Notes: a model not told the origin generated them from the sequence alone. 64,000 nt of DNA from Pseudorhodobacter turbinis (GCF_005234135.1 NZ_CP039964.1:558001-622000), one strand, 5' to 3'. Shown: positions 8,643-18,253, counted from the stretch's first letter. Numbers and translations: made by a program.

Positions 8643-10568
8643 TCAATCCGCCGCTGCTCGGCCTTTGGGGGCAACGATGCCCTTGGGCCGGAATTGGATA
8701 AACAGGATGATAAACAGGATCATATAGGTCTGGGCGGCAAGGGTATTGGAGGGGTTCAACCACTCGATCCCCTTTTGCAGCCCGCCGATCATCGATGCCC
8801 CCGCCAGCGTGCCCCAGACATTGCCGACACCGCCCACAACCACGGTCATAAAGCTCTGGACAATGTAATCGGCGCCCATTTCCGATGTCACCTTGGCATA
8901 AAGCCCGATCGCCACCCCCGCGATCCCCGCAATCCCCGACCCGAAGCCAAAGGTCAGCATATTGATGCGGTCGGGATTGATGCCCATGCTGGCAGCCATG
9001 CCGGGGTTTTGCGTTACCGCGCGGACCTCCAACCCCAGACGGGTGCGTTTAAGCACGTAAAGGATAAGCGCCAGAAACAGCAGCGCCAGCACGAAAATCG
9101 CGATGCGGATATAGCTGATAGAGATCACATCCGAGATCATCCACGCCCCGCCCAGCCAATCAGGAGAGGTCAGGGGCCGCGCCTGGGTGCCAAAGATGTT
9201 CTTGGCCAGTTGTTGCAAGGCAATGGAAATGCCGAAGGTGGCCAGCAATGTTTCCAGCGGGCGGTTATAAAGATGGCGGATCACCAGCCGTTCCATGGCC
9301 ACACCCGCGCCGAATGTCACAACAAAGGCCAGCGGCAACGCCACGATGATCGAGAGGGTATAATCGGGCACGAAGAGCTGCACGACATAGCCGGTATAGG
9401 CGCCCATCATGATGAACTCGCCATGCGCCATGTTGATGACGCCCATCACGCCAAAGGTGATCGCCAAACCGATGGCCGCCAGGAAATAGATCGACGCCAG
9501 TGACAAGCCGTCCAGCACCAGATCACCGCCCTGTGCCCAGGCGACGCGTTGTTCGACGGCTGTGCGTGTGACCTCGGCGGCTGTGGTGATTGCGGGGTCC
9601 GGCTCGGCGTAGCGTTCAAAAAAGACATGGGTGTTCAGGGCGTTATCGCGGTCCTCATCCGTGACCAATGGCGGCACAAGACCCTCTTTGGACAAAAGCG
9701 CATAGACGCGCGTGCGGGTCTCGTCTGTGTCCAACCGACCAAGCGGGATGCCAGCAACCTTGCCCGCAACGATATTGGCCTCAAGGGCTGCGCGGACCTC
9801 GGCGGGGGAAATGCGGGCAGGGGCCATGCCGGCGGCAACCAACTTGGCGTAAAAGCCGTCGGGGTCTTGGGCAGGGTCAAGGATGCGCGCGATATTGCCC
9901 TCGGGCTGCGTGGCAGAGACCCCCTCGGACAGTGTGAGGATCTGGTTCAAAACGCTGCGCACTTCGACGCTGGTATCCTTGGACAGGCTGTTGATCGCCA
10001 CGATCCTGTCTTTGGAGTCGTCGGCAAACCGGGCGGACAGAAAATTCGCGACCTGGATTTTGCGGGCCTTTAGGGTGGCGTCAGGCTCTGTCTCGATCGC
10101 GCGGAGCAAAGACGCAAGCTGGGCCGCCTCGGGTTTGCGCGCAATCGACGCGACAGCGCTTTCGCGGCGCGCTATATCCGGATCACTGAGCTGGAACTGC
10201 ACCAAGGCGGTGCCGATCAAACGCCGCACGCCGCCGTTGGGCTTTGTCTGTTGAAACCGGCTTTGCGAGGCGGTGCTTGGCGCACCACTGTCGATATCGG
10301 TCAGCGCCAGAGCATCATCTTTTGGCGTCGCGATGAAGAAAATCCCATCGTCGCGCTGCCATATCTTCTTGTCCGCCCAGTTTTCCAGAAAATCCGCGAC
10401 CTGCGGCAAGCCGGAACCGGCCAGATCATCCAGCAAGACCTCTACCGATATGCGCGAGGGGTGCGCGACCTCCTCGGCATGGGTTTGCAAAAGGGTTTGC
10501 AGATCTTGTGCCTGCGCCGCCATGGCATAGGTCAGACAAAGGGTGATGGCCAAGAATAGCTGGCGCAT
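8643..10568 (-). CDS. urtB: Urea ABC transporter permease UrtB with long periplasmic N-terminus
   Basis: A 641-residue protein, about twice the length of LivH-type permeases. It opens with a signal sequence ending near AAQAQ (residue 21). About 320 residues of soluble, helix-rich sequence follow, then the LivH-like permease domain (about residues 345-635) with GVINMAHGEFIMMGAYTGY and QLAKNIFGTQ. The extended form is known in proteobacterial UrtB proteins, and the extension presumably lies in the periplasm near UrtA. The soluble part has Ala/Leu-rich helical pairs (SVASIARKPEAAQLASLL, SLSKDTSVEVRSVLNQIL) suggestive of HEAT-like repeats. It sits between urtA and urtC on the same strand. Confidence 0.93.
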   Translation of the reverse strand: MRQLFLAITLCLTYAMAAQAQDLQTLLQTHAEEVAHPSRISVEVLLDDLAGSGLPQVADFLENWADKKIWQRDDGIFFIATPKDDALALTDIDSGAPSTASQSRFQQTKPNGGVRRLIGTALVQFQLSDPDIARRESAVASIARKPEAAQLASLLRAIETEPDATLKARKIQVANFLSARFADDSKDRIVAINSLSKDTSVEVRSVLNQILTLSEGVSATQPEGNIARILDPAQDPDGFYAKLVAAGMAPARISPAEVRAALEANIVAGKVAGIPLGRLDTDETRTRVYALLSKEGLVPPLVTDEDRDNALNTHVFFERYAEPDPAITTAAEVTRTAVEQRVAWAQGGDLVLDGLSLASIYFLAAIGLAITFGVMGVINMAHGEFIMMGAYTGYVVQLFVPDYTLSIIVALPLAFVVTFGAGVAMERLVIRHLYNRPLETLLATFGISIALQQLAKNIFGTQARPLTSPDWLGGAWMISDVISISYIRIAIFVLALLFLALILYVLKRTRLGLEVRAVTQNPGMAASMGINPDRINMLTFGFGSGIAGIAGVAIGLYAKVTSEMGADYIVQSFMTVVVGGVGNVWGTLAGASMIGGLQKGIEWLNPSNTLAAQTYMILFIILFIQFRPKGIVAPKGRAAAD

Positions 10569-10629
10569 AGGGTCAGGCTTTCAATAGGGGGAGAGGCGCG
10601 GGGATGAAATGCCAACCCCGCGCAGGATT

Positions 10630-11910
10630 TTAGTAGTTGGAGGTCAACTGCACGCAGGTCTTGGTTTCGGTGTTATACATACCGCAGCCCAGATCCTTCC
10701 AATCCGACATCAACACCGCGGATGCAGGCAGGTAATCGGTCCACGCATCGCCCGGCACTTCCTCGGTTTGCGAGATAATGTCGAACTGGCCATCGGTGGT
10801 GATCTCCCCGATTAGAACCGGCTTGGCGAGGTGATGGTTCGGCAACATCACGGCCGTGCCGCCTGTCAGGTTCGGGAATTCCTGCCCGTACATCGCCGTA
10901 CGCACCGCGTCGACATCGGTGGTGCCTGCCGCCTCAACCGCGTTCAGCCACATGTTGAAGCCGATGTAATGGGCCTCCATCGGGTCATTGGTGACGCGGT
11001 TCTCACCGGCAAAAGCCTTCCATTCGGCGATGAATTCGGCATTGGCAGGCGTATCGGCGGATTGGAAGTAATTCCACGCCGCCAGATGGCCAACAAGGTT
11101 GGAGGTATCCAGACCCGACAGCTCTTCCTCACCCACCGAAAAGGCCACCACGGGGATATCATCGGCAGAGATTTCGGCTGCGGCCAGCTCTTTATAGAAC
11201 CCGATATTCGCATCGCCGTTGATGGTAGAGATCACGCCAACCTGTTTGCCGTCCGCGCCCAAGGCAACCACATCGGCCACAATCGTTGCCCAGTCGGAAT
11301 GCCCGAAGGGGGTGTAATTCACAAAAATATCTTCGGCGGCGATACCTTTATCTTTCAGATATTGCTCCAGAATATTATTCGTGGTGCGCGGATAGACGTA
11401 ATCGGTTCCCAATAGCGCGAATTTCTCGACGCCCAATTCCTCAAGGAAATAATCAACCGCAGGGATCGCCTGCTGGTTCGGCGCGGCCCCGGTGTAGAAC
11501 ACGTTTCTAGAGCTTTCCTCACCCTCGTATTGCACCGGATAGAACATCAAACCGTTCAGCTCTTCGAGCACCGGCAGCGCGGATTTGCGCGACACCGAGG
11601 TCCAGGACCCGAAGATCACATCCACCTCATTGACGGTCAGCAACTCACGCGCTTTTTCGGCGAAAAGCGGCCAGTCAGATGCCGGATCAACTACAACCGC
11701 CTCAATCTGACAGCCCAGAACCCCGCCTGCCGCATTCTGCTTTTCGATCAGCATCAACATCGTATCTTTGAGCGTCGTCTCGGAAATCGCCATGGTGCCG
11801 GACAGTGAATGCAGCACACCGACTTTGACCGGATCAGCACATTCAGCCGCCGCCAGCGTGGTCGTGCCCAAAAGAGCAACCGTGATAAGAGAAGGAAATT
11901 TCAGCGTCAT
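10630..11910 (-). CDS. urtA: Urea ABC transporter substrate-binding protein UrtA
   Basis: A 426-residue periplasmic binding protein that captures urea for UrtBCDE. The signal peptide runs to about residue 23 (LAAAECADPVKVG). The body contains the UrtA signatures VGVLHSLSGTMA, VDVIFGSWTSVSRK and PVQYEGEE. The C-terminus ends with WKDLGCGMYNT and a second Cys (CVQL). I chose the ATG at 11910; an in-frame ATG at 11925 adds five residues, and neither has a strong ribosome site. It is first in the operon, 61 nt before urtB, behind a 460-nt divergent intergenic region. Confidence 0.95.
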   Translation of the reverse strand: MTLKFPSLITVALLGTTTLAAAECADPVKVGVLHSLSGTMAISETTLKDTMLMLIEKQNAAGGVLGCQIEAVVVDPASDWPLFAEKARELLTVNEVDVIFGSWTSVSRKSALPVLEELNGLMFYPVQYEGEESSRNVFYTGAAPNQQAIPAVDYFLEELGVEKFALLGTDYVYPRTTNNILEQYLKDKGIAAEDIFVNYTPFGHSDWATIVADVVALGADGKQVGVISTINGDANIGFYKELAAAEISADDIPVVAFSVGEEELSGLDTSNLVGHLAAWNYFQSADTPANAEFIAEWKAFAGENRVTNDPMEAHYIGFNMWLNAVEAAGTTDVDAVRTAMYGQEFPNLTGGTAVMLPNHHLAKPVLIGEITTDGQFDIISQTEEVPGDAWTDYLPASAVLMSDWKDLGCGMYNTETKTCVQLTSNY

Positions 11911-11925
11911 TGGTTTCAAATCCAT

Positions 11926-12388
11926 GTTGCGTCGCGGGCGGTTGGAAACCGTACAAAACACTTTCCAAAAGCGGCCAGAGCCGTGTATTCAAAACCCGCA
12001 ACTGTTATGTTGTGGCCGCGTAGAGGGGCGATCTTGCAGGACAACCCTCTGCGCGGCGTTTCTTCGCCCTTTGATCTAGGAACAGGATTTTCGGTTACTC
12101 CAGCCATTCCAAGGCAGCAGGCGCAGATTACTTAATAAAGTGTAATTCGTGGTCAGATACGGGATGGATGCCTGTTTTTTGATCGAATGCTGCGCCTGCA
12201 TCCGCCTCAACCCTGTATGGCTGCGCATTTTGGGCGTTGGGCATTTTAGGGGGGCTGGGTTTCGAATTCGCCCAAGAACCGGGCAATTCGGTTGAATTTC
12301 CTGCGGTAAGGCACTTTCGATAGCGCATCTCCGGCCAAACGGGTAGGGCAGCTTGATCCCTGGCCGCATTTCAGAGCTTACTTGAGCC
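11926..12388. other. Divergent intergenic region between urtA and the GH13_18 phosphorylase
   Basis: This 463-bp stretch separates the divergent urt operon and the phosphorylase gene and must hold both promoters. I see no convincing ORF. On the minus strand I looked for a sigma-54 type -24/-12 (GG-N10-GC) and an NtrC palindrome (TGCAC...GTGCA) and found neither. AT-rich segments at 12128-12145 (ACTTAATAAAGTG) and 12170-12182 could be promoter elements. One or more regulators probably bind here, but I cannot place sites. Confidence 0.4.
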
Positions 12389-14140
12389 ATGCGAACATCC
12401 AAGGCCAATTCATTCAGCTCCGGGCTGACCGCGCTTATCAGGCAGATCTATCCTGATATTGATGCCGATATTTTGCTGAGCAAGATCGTCGAGGCCTTCT
12501 GGCCTGCGGGCACCAAGCTGCGCAAACGCGGGCGCTTGCCGAGCAACAACCTGTGGTCGGAACAGGACGCGCTGCTGATCACCTATGGTAACTCGATTCT
12601 CGACGGGGCGCATAAGCCGCTGGATCTGTTGCATGATTTCTTGTTGCGGCGAATGAAGGGGGTGGTCAATGGCGTGCATATCCTGCCGTTTTTTCCCTAT
12701 ACCTCTGATGACGGCTTTGCCGTATCCGATTTCCGTTCGGTCGATACGCAACTGGGGGATTGGGCCGATATCAACCGGATCGGCGCCGATTTCCATCTGA
12801 TGTCCGATCTGGTCCTGAACCATGTGTCCAGTCAGGGAACCTGGTTCAACGGCTACCGGCAGGGGCAGGCGCCCTATGACAAATTCTTCTTTGAGGCCTC
12901 GCCCGAGGATGACCTGTCAAGCGTTGTGCGCCCGCGCACCACCCCTTTGCTGCAAGAGGTCGAAACCGCAAACGGGCCGCGCCATGTCTGGTGTACCTTC
13001 AGCCATGACCAGATTGATCTGGATTTCCGCAACCCCGAGGTCTTGCTGGAATTTCTGCGCATCATCCGGCTGCATGTCGATAACGGGGTGCGCATCATCC
13101 GGCTGGATGCGGTGGCCTTTCTTTGGAAAGAGGTTGGGACCCCCTCGATCCACCTGCCGCAAACCCATGCCATCGTGCAATTGATGCGGATGCTTTGTGA
13201 CTATGCCTCTGAGACCATCATACTGCTGACGGAAACCAATGTCCCCAAGGCCGAAAACCTCAGCTATTTCGGGCGGCGCAACGAGGCGCATGCGATCTAT
13301 AACTTTCCGCTGCCGCCGCTTATCCTGCATGCGGTGATGTCGGGGTCGTCGCATTACTTACGACGTTGGCAAAGCGGGATGCCACCGGCCCAGTTCGGCT
13401 GTGCCTATCTCAACTTTACCGCCAGCCATGACGGCATCGGCATGCGCCCCGCCGAGGGCATTCTGCCCCCCGAAGAGCAGGCCAAGATGATCGACACCAT
13501 CAAGGAGAATGGCGGGCTTGTCTCTATGCGTGCCCTGCCGGATGGCGGTGAGGCACCCTATGAGATCAACACCACCTTTTACGAGGCCACCGGCCGGACG
13601 TTTGAGGGCAAGGACGATCACCATTTCGACCGTTTCATCTGTTCGCAAACCATCGTGATGTCGCTGGAGGGGATACCCGCCTTTTACATCCACTCGATGC
13701 TGGCCACACCCAATGACCACGCACAGGTGAAACATCGCGGCATGAACCGCGCGATCAACCGGTACCGTTGGGATTACCCCCAGCTGAACGCCTTGCTGGA
13801 TGATCCCGCCTCGATCCAGTCGCGCGTGCTGGCCGGGCTGTCGGCGCGGCTGCGCATCAGGGCCAAGCAACGTGCCTTTCACCCCAATGCGACCCAGTTC
13901 ACCATCCTTCTGGATGACCGCGTGTTCGGCGTCTGGCGGCAAAGCCTTGACCGGCACCAGTCGATCTTTGCGCTGCATAACGTCAGCGGGGATACGGTCG
14001 AAATCTCTCCGCTGGCGTTGAATTTCATCGATGATGAAAGCTGGACCGACCTGCTGAGTGGGGAGCAGATCGAGATGATGCAGGACAGCATGATCACGCT
14101 TGCCCCTTACCAGTGCCGCTGGATCACCAATCGCGCCTAG
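12389..14140 (+). CDS. GH13_18 sugar phosphorylase, probable glucosylglycerate phosphorylase
   Basis: A 583-residue alpha-amylase-fold enzyme of the sucrose-phosphorylase subfamily (GH13_18). Such enzymes split an alpha-glucoside with phosphate to give glucose 1-phosphate. The catalytic residues are visible: nucleophile Asp240 in IIRLDAVAFLW, acid/base Glu282 in LLTETNVPKAEN, and stabilising Asp348 in TASHDGIG. LLTETNVP with SYFG, and KEVGTPSIHLPQTH, look more like the glucosylglycerate and sucrose-6-phosphate phosphorylase branch than classical sucrose phosphorylase (from memory of the family). It ends 3 nt from the stop of a convergent GT81 synthase, beside a phosphatase of the same pathway, which favours glucosylglycerate as substrate. 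Sucrose or its 6-phosphate remains possible. Confidence 0.75.
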   Translation: MRTSKANSFSSGLTALIRQIYPDIDADILLSKIVEAFWPAGTKLRKRGRLPSNNLWSEQDALLITYGNSILDGAHKPLDLLHDFLLRRMKGVVNGVHILPFFPYTSDDGFAVSDFRSVDTQLGDWADINRIGADFHLMSDLVLNHVSSQGTWFNGYRQGQAPYDKFFFEASPEDDLSSVVRPRTTPLLQEVETANGPRHVWCTFSHDQIDLDFRNPEVLLEFLRIIRLHVDNGVRIIRLDAVAFLWKEVGTPSIHLPQTHAIVQLMRMLCDYASETIILLTETNVPKAENLSYFGRRNEAHAIYNFPLPPLILHAVMSGSSHYLRRWQSGMPPAQFGCAYLNFTASHDGIGMRPAEGILPPEEQAKMIDTIKENGGLVSMRALPDGGEAPYEINTTFYEATGRTFEGKDDHHFDRFICSQTIVMSLEGIPAFYIHSMLATPNDHAQVKHRGMNRAINRYRWDYPQLNALLDDPASIQSRVLAGLSARLRIRAKQRAFHPNATQFTILLDDRVFGVWRQSLDRHQSIFALHNVSGDTVEISPLALNFIDDESWTDLLSGEQIEMMQDSMITLAPYQCRWITNRA

Positions 14141-14143
14141 GCG

Positions 14144-15364
14144 CTATTGGTATTCGGCCTCATCCGCCTTGGCCGCCGCCGTCATATCCGTCAGGAACGA
14201 AGGGTCGGCCGAATGGACACGGTTCCATGTCGGGATAAAGGGGGTCTCATGCGGGTTCTCCAAAAAGACCTGTCCCGCGCGCATGATATTTTCCGCAAAC
14301 AGCTCGATAGAGCGTTCCTCGGTATGGCGATCAATCGTCAGCCCGTTCATCTTGGCGTCATTGTAATAGGATTCCAGCAGGTCCAGCGCGCAACGGTAAT
14401 ATGTCGCCTTGAGCGTGCGAAAGACATTCGCGGTAAAGACCGTCCCATCCGCCGCCAGCTTGCGGAAAATCGCCTTGCAGATATCGGTCGACATGCGGTT
14501 CAACCCAGCATGGGCCTCATCGGGGCTAAGCTCTTGGTGTTTGTGGTCATAAGCGTCGGAAATATCCACCTGACAGACCGCCTTGGGGGCCAGATTGCGC
14601 CAAGCCTCGGACAGCACGCCAATCTCCAGCCCCCAATCGGAGGGGATCCGAAGGTCGGGCAGGATAGAGGTGCGCATGGCAAACTCCCCCGAGAGCGGAT
14701 AGCGGAAACTGCGCAGGTAATCGATATAGTCACGATCCCCGACCACCCGTTTCAGCGCGATCAACAAGGGGCTGACCAAAAGCCGCGTCACCCGGCCGTT
14801 CAGCTTGTCATTGCCGATGCGCGGGTAATAGCCCTTGGCAACCTGATAGGGGAACGTGGGGTTGGCAACCGGATAGACCAGCCGCGCCAGCATATCCTTT
14901 TTATAGGTCAGGATATCGCAATCATGGATCGCCATCACCGAACTATCGGCGCAACCGATCAAATAGCCCAATGAGGCCCAGACATTCTTGCCCTTACCCT
15001 TTTCCGAGGGCGCAAGCCCCATCGCCTCCAGCCGCGCACCAAGCGCCAGCATTCGGGGGCTGTCGTTCCAGATCACGATATGGTTCTGGTTCAGCCCCTT
15101 AAAGAACGTCTTGGCATGGCGGTACTGCGCATCATCGGCGGCATCCAGACCGATGATGATCCGGTGCAAATAGCCGACCTTGGACAGCTCGGACAGGATA
15201 TTGGGCATCGCCTCGCGTTCCAGCTCTGAAAACAGGCAGGGCAGGATCAACGAGATCTTGCGAGACTGCGCAAAGACGGCAAGCTCATGCTCCATCTCTT
15301 CCATGGATCGGGTGCGCAGATTGTGCAGCGTTGTGATGTTTCCGTTTTGATGGAAGTCGGCCAT
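14144..15364 (-). CDS. gpgS: GT81 glycosyltransferase, probable glucosyl-3-phosphoglycerate synthase
   Basis: A 406-residue GT-A fold retaining glycosyltransferase. The family makes glucosyl-3-phosphoglycerate from an NDP-glucose and 3-phosphoglycerate. Visible are SLILPCLFSELER near the N-terminus (nucleotide site), GKGKNVWASLGYLI, and the metal-binding D-x-D motif in AIHDCDIL. Later come PLSGEFAMR and DWGLEIGVLSEAWR, typical of GpgS-type enzymes of the Persephonella/marine class. The ATG at 15364 is the first in frame. The phosphatase gene ends 11 nt upstream, so the two form an operon. Mannosyl-3-phosphoglycerate synthase is an alternative but belongs to a different family (GT55). Confidence 0.82.
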   Translation of the reverse strand: MADFHQNGNITTLHNLRTRSMEEMEHELAVFAQSRKISLILPCLFSELEREAMPNILSELSKVGYLHRIIIGLDAADDAQYRHAKTFFKGLNQNHIVIWNDSPRMLALGARLEAMGLAPSEKGKGKNVWASLGYLIGCADSSVMAIHDCDILTYKKDMLARLVYPVANPTFPYQVAKGYYPRIGNDKLNGRVTRLLVSPLLIALKRVVGDRDYIDYLRSFRYPLSGEFAMRTSILPDLRIPSDWGLEIGVLSEAWRNLAPKAVCQVDISDAYDHKHQELSPDEAHAGLNRMSTDICKAIFRKLAADGTVFTANVFRTLKATYYRCALDLLESYYNDAKMNGLTIDRHTEERSIELFAENIMRAGQVFLENPHETPFIPTWNRVHSADPSFLTDMTAAAKADEAEYQ

Positions 15365-15375
15365 GGCTCTTTGTC

Positions 15376-16161
15376 CTAGCGTGGTTCAAGGCGTTTGAGT
15401 AGATCGAGAATCGCCGCATTCCACCCCGAAGGGCCAGCAGCTTTGGTGCGAATGATATGTCCTGTCGCCTCTCCTTTCAGGGGGGGAAGCGGCGGGCGGT
15501 GCGGATTGGCGATCACCACTCCGAATTCGGCGGTTTTCAGCATTTGCACGTCATTGGGCGCATCCCCGAGGGCGATGGTATGCTGCGGCTGGTAGGCCGC
15601 GATGATCTTGCGCATCTGGTCGGCTTTGTTGCCGCCAAAGGAAAGGGTCAAGAACCGTCCGCCCTGTTGCGCCGTGACATCGTTGTTTTGCAAATAGATC
15701 AGGAATTCGGCTTTTTGTGTATCGGTCCCCGACCATTGGCCCGGTTCTGAAAAGGCGCGCTGTTTTGCCAGCCTTGCATCCCGCAGGGGCAGGCCGGTCA
15801 TTTCCGCCACCTCTGCGGTCGTGGCATCGCCAAAGCCGCGAAACAGGTGGCGCAGCGCCTCGGGCGCCTTATCCAAAGCCCTGCGCAAAGCGATGTAGGG
15901 CGCGTTGTCGGGCGTATCACACACATGCGGTGGCAAGACACCTGCGCCATTTTCCACAATCGCGGGCCATTGCTGCAAGCCAAGCTCGGCCCGTAATGCG
16001 CCGACCTCAGCGGCTGTTTTACTGCTTGCCAGAACGACGCCCGCGGCGGCAGATCCAAGCGCGCTCAAGGCCTCTTGTGCGGCGTCCCATCTGTAGGTGT
16101 CGTGATCGATCAGGGTTCCATCAAGATCCGTAAAAACCATTAGGTGAATGTTGGATTTCAT
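15376..16161 (-). CDS. HAD phosphatase of the mannosyl/glucosyl-3-phosphoglycerate phosphatase family
   Basis: A 261-residue HAD-superfamily phosphatase. Motif I is TDLDGTLID (Asp nucleophile) near the N-terminus, motif II is VVLASSKTAAEV, and motif IV is ALGDAPNDVQML. Insertions between them (for example VENGAGVLPP and FRGFGDATTAEVAEMTGLP) match the MPGP family, which removes phosphate from glycosyl-3-phosphoglycerate. It is first in a two-gene operon with the GT81 synthase, so it should convert that enzyme's product to glucosylglycerate. The exact sugar is inferred from context. Confidence 0.82.
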   Translation of the reverse strand: MKSNIHLMVFTDLDGTLIDHDTYRWDAAQEALSALGSAAAGVVLASSKTAAEVGALRAELGLQQWPAIVENGAGVLPPHVCDTPDNAPYIALRRALDKAPEALRHLFRGFGDATTAEVAEMTGLPLRDARLAKQRAFSEPGQWSGTDTQKAEFLIYLQNNDVTAQQGGRFLTLSFGGNKADQMRKIIAAYQPQHTIALGDAPNDVQMLKTAEFGVVIANPHRPPLPPLKGEATGHIIRTKAAGPSGWNAAILDLLKRLEPR

Positions 16162-16272
16162 TCACAATCTATCGCCCGACAGATACCCTGCGGCAAGCTG
16201 CCCGCCGCAATGCGACGGGCAATAAGGGGCAAATATCAGTCTGAATGATCAAAAAATAGGCGGATATGCCGG

Positions 16273-18117
16273 TCAGGCGGCACTTTCCAGCTTTTCTTGC
16301 GCGCGCAGCCACATGGCCTCGGCGCGGTCGGTGGCTTCGCGGACCTCGGCATATTTCTTTTGCCAAGTTTCCATCTCGCCCAGACGTTCCGGCTCATAAA
16401 GTGCGGGGTCGGCCAATTTTTTCGCCAGCTTGTTGCTCATCTCGTTCAGCTTGGCCAAACGTTCCTCGCATTTGCGGACATCGGCACGCAGGGCGCTGAT
16501 ATCATCGCGGCTGGCTTTTTTCGGCTTTTCAACGGCTTTGGCGGGTTTGGGAGTTTCGTCGCCTGCCAGCAATTGCTTGCGGTAAGCCTCCAGATCCTCG
16601 CCGTAGGGCGAAACGGCCCCGCCTTTGACCAGCCACAAACGGTCTGCCACCAACGACAGAAGGTGCATATCGTGGCTGACCAGAACAACCGCGCCGGAAT
16701 AGGTCGTCAGCGCCTCGACTAAGGCCTCACGGCTTTCCATATCAAGGTGGTTTGTCGGTTCATCCAAGATCAACAGGTGCGGTGCCTCAAGCGTGGCGAG
16801 CAGCAAGGACAGTCGCGCTTTTTGGCCCCCCGACAGACGGCCCACGGCGGTTTCGGCCTGATCGGCCAAAAGACCAAATCCGGCAAGGCGGGCGCGCAGG
16901 CGCGGTTGCCCCTCGGCGGGGCGCATACGTTGAAGGTGTTGCAGCGGTGTCTCGTCGATGAACAGCTCATCCACCTGATGCTGTGCGAAATAGCCGATGC
17001 GCAGCTTGCTGCTTTGGGTCATCTTGCCTGAGGCTGGTTTAAGTTTTCCCGCCAACAGCTTGGAAAGCGTGGATTTTCCTTCACCGTTGCGGCCCAGAAG
17101 GGCGATGCGGTCATCCTGATCGATCCGCAAGGACAGGTTGCGCAAAACCGGCGGGCCGTCATATCCGACCGATACCGCATCCAGATTGATGATCGGGGGC
17201 GACAGCTCCTCTGGCTCGGGGAAGGTAAAGACCTGCTTGCGGGCTTCCTCGGGCGGGGTGATGGTTTCCATCTTTTCCAGCATCTTCACGCGGGATTGCG
17301 CCTGCACGGCTTTCGATGCCTTGGCCTTGAAACGGTCGACGAAGCTTTGCAAATGCGCGCGGCGTGCCTCTTGCTTTTTGGCCTCGGCCTGAAGGACGGC
17401 GCGGCGTTCGGCCATCTGGCGGGCGAACTGGTCGTAAGGGCCGGTCCAATAGGTCAGCTTTTTCTCATCCAGATGCAAAATCCCCTGAACGGCGCGGTTC
17501 AAAAGCCCGCGGTCGTGCGAGATAATGATCACCGTATGCGGATATTTCGCGAGATAGCTTTCCAGCCACAAAGCGCCCTCAAGGTCGAGATAGTTCGTCG
17601 GCTCATCCAGCAGCAGGAAATCGGGCTGGGCAAACAAAACGCCGGCAAGCGCCACACGCATCCGCCACCCGCCCGAGAAATCCGAACAGGGGCGCAACTG
17701 TGCCTCGGCATCAAAGCCCAGACCCTTGAGGATAGAAGACGCGCGCCCCTCGGCCGACCACGCATCAATATCGGCAAGCCGCGCCTGTACCTCGGCGATG
17801 CGGTGCGGATCAGTGGCGGTTTCGGCCTCTGACATCAGGGATTCGCGTTCGGTATCGGCCTGCAATACGGTTTGCAAAAGCGTGGTCGAGGAGGACGGCA
17901 CCTCTTGGGCGACCCCGCCGATACGGGACCGGGCGGGCATGGATATATCGCCACCCTCCAGCGCCAATTCATTCCGGATCAACCGGAAGAGCGTGGTTTT
18001 TCCCGCGCCATTGCGGCCGACAAGGCCAACCTTATGGCCTGTAGGGATGGTTGCAGAGGCGCCCACAAGCAGCGGGCGGCCTTCGACGGAATAGCTGATA
18101 TCTGATATACGTAACAT
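16273..18117 (-). CDS. ABC-F family ATPase, YheS-like
   Basis: A 614-residue soluble protein with two ABC ATPase domains and no membrane segments, as in ABC-F proteins that act on the ribosome. Domain 1 has Walker A GRNGAGKTT and signature FSGGWRMRVA. Domain 2 has GRNGEGKST and LSGGQKARLS. Between them lies the charged P-site tRNA interaction linker, and a Lys/Glu-rich coiled coil ends the protein. The ATG at 18117 gives MLRISDISYSVEGRPL, a typical start; the 12-residue extension to 18153 is unsupported. It is divergent from ndk. Confidence 0.88.
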   Translation of the reverse strand: MLRISDISYSVEGRPLLVGASATIPTGHKVGLVGRNGAGKTTLFRLIRNELALEGGDISMPARSRIGGVAQEVPSSSTTLLQTVLQADTERESLMSEAETATDPHRIAEVQARLADIDAWSAEGRASSILKGLGFDAEAQLRPCSDFSGGWRMRVALAGVLFAQPDFLLLDEPTNYLDLEGALWLESYLAKYPHTVIIISHDRGLLNRAVQGILHLDEKKLTYWTGPYDQFARQMAERRAVLQAEAKKQEARRAHLQSFVDRFKAKASKAVQAQSRVKMLEKMETITPPEEARKQVFTFPEPEELSPPIINLDAVSVGYDGPPVLRNLSLRIDQDDRIALLGRNGEGKSTLSKLLAGKLKPASGKMTQSSKLRIGYFAQHQVDELFIDETPLQHLQRMRPAEGQPRLRARLAGFGLLADQAETAVGRLSGGQKARLSLLLATLEAPHLLILDEPTNHLDMESREALVEALTTYSGAVVLVSHDMHLLSLVADRLWLVKGGAVSPYGEDLEAYRKQLLAGDETPKPAKAVEKPKKASRDDISALRADVRKCEERLAKLNEMSNKLAKKLADPALYEPERLGEMETWQKKYAEVREATDRAEAMWLRAQEKLESAA

Positions 18118-18253
18118 AACGCACGCCTTGCCCGAAGCTGCGCGCGGCGTCAACTGCTTGCGCGCAACATGGGCTTTTCAAGGCCAGCGGCCCATGCTAG
18201 CAGGGCGCCATAAACATCAGGGGATTTTCCCCAAATATTAAAGTGAGAGTATC

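Noticed and set aside
11926..12388. NtrC palindrome or sigma-54 promoter for urtA
   Set aside because: No TGCAC...GTGCA pair and no GG-N10-GC with correct flanks on the minus strand.
14147..14974. Long plus-strand frame opposite the GT81 synthase, and similar long frames opposite urtB, urtC, ntrC and trkA
   Set aside because: Shadow frames of GC-rich genes; composition is non-protein-like and the opposite strand carries clear domains.
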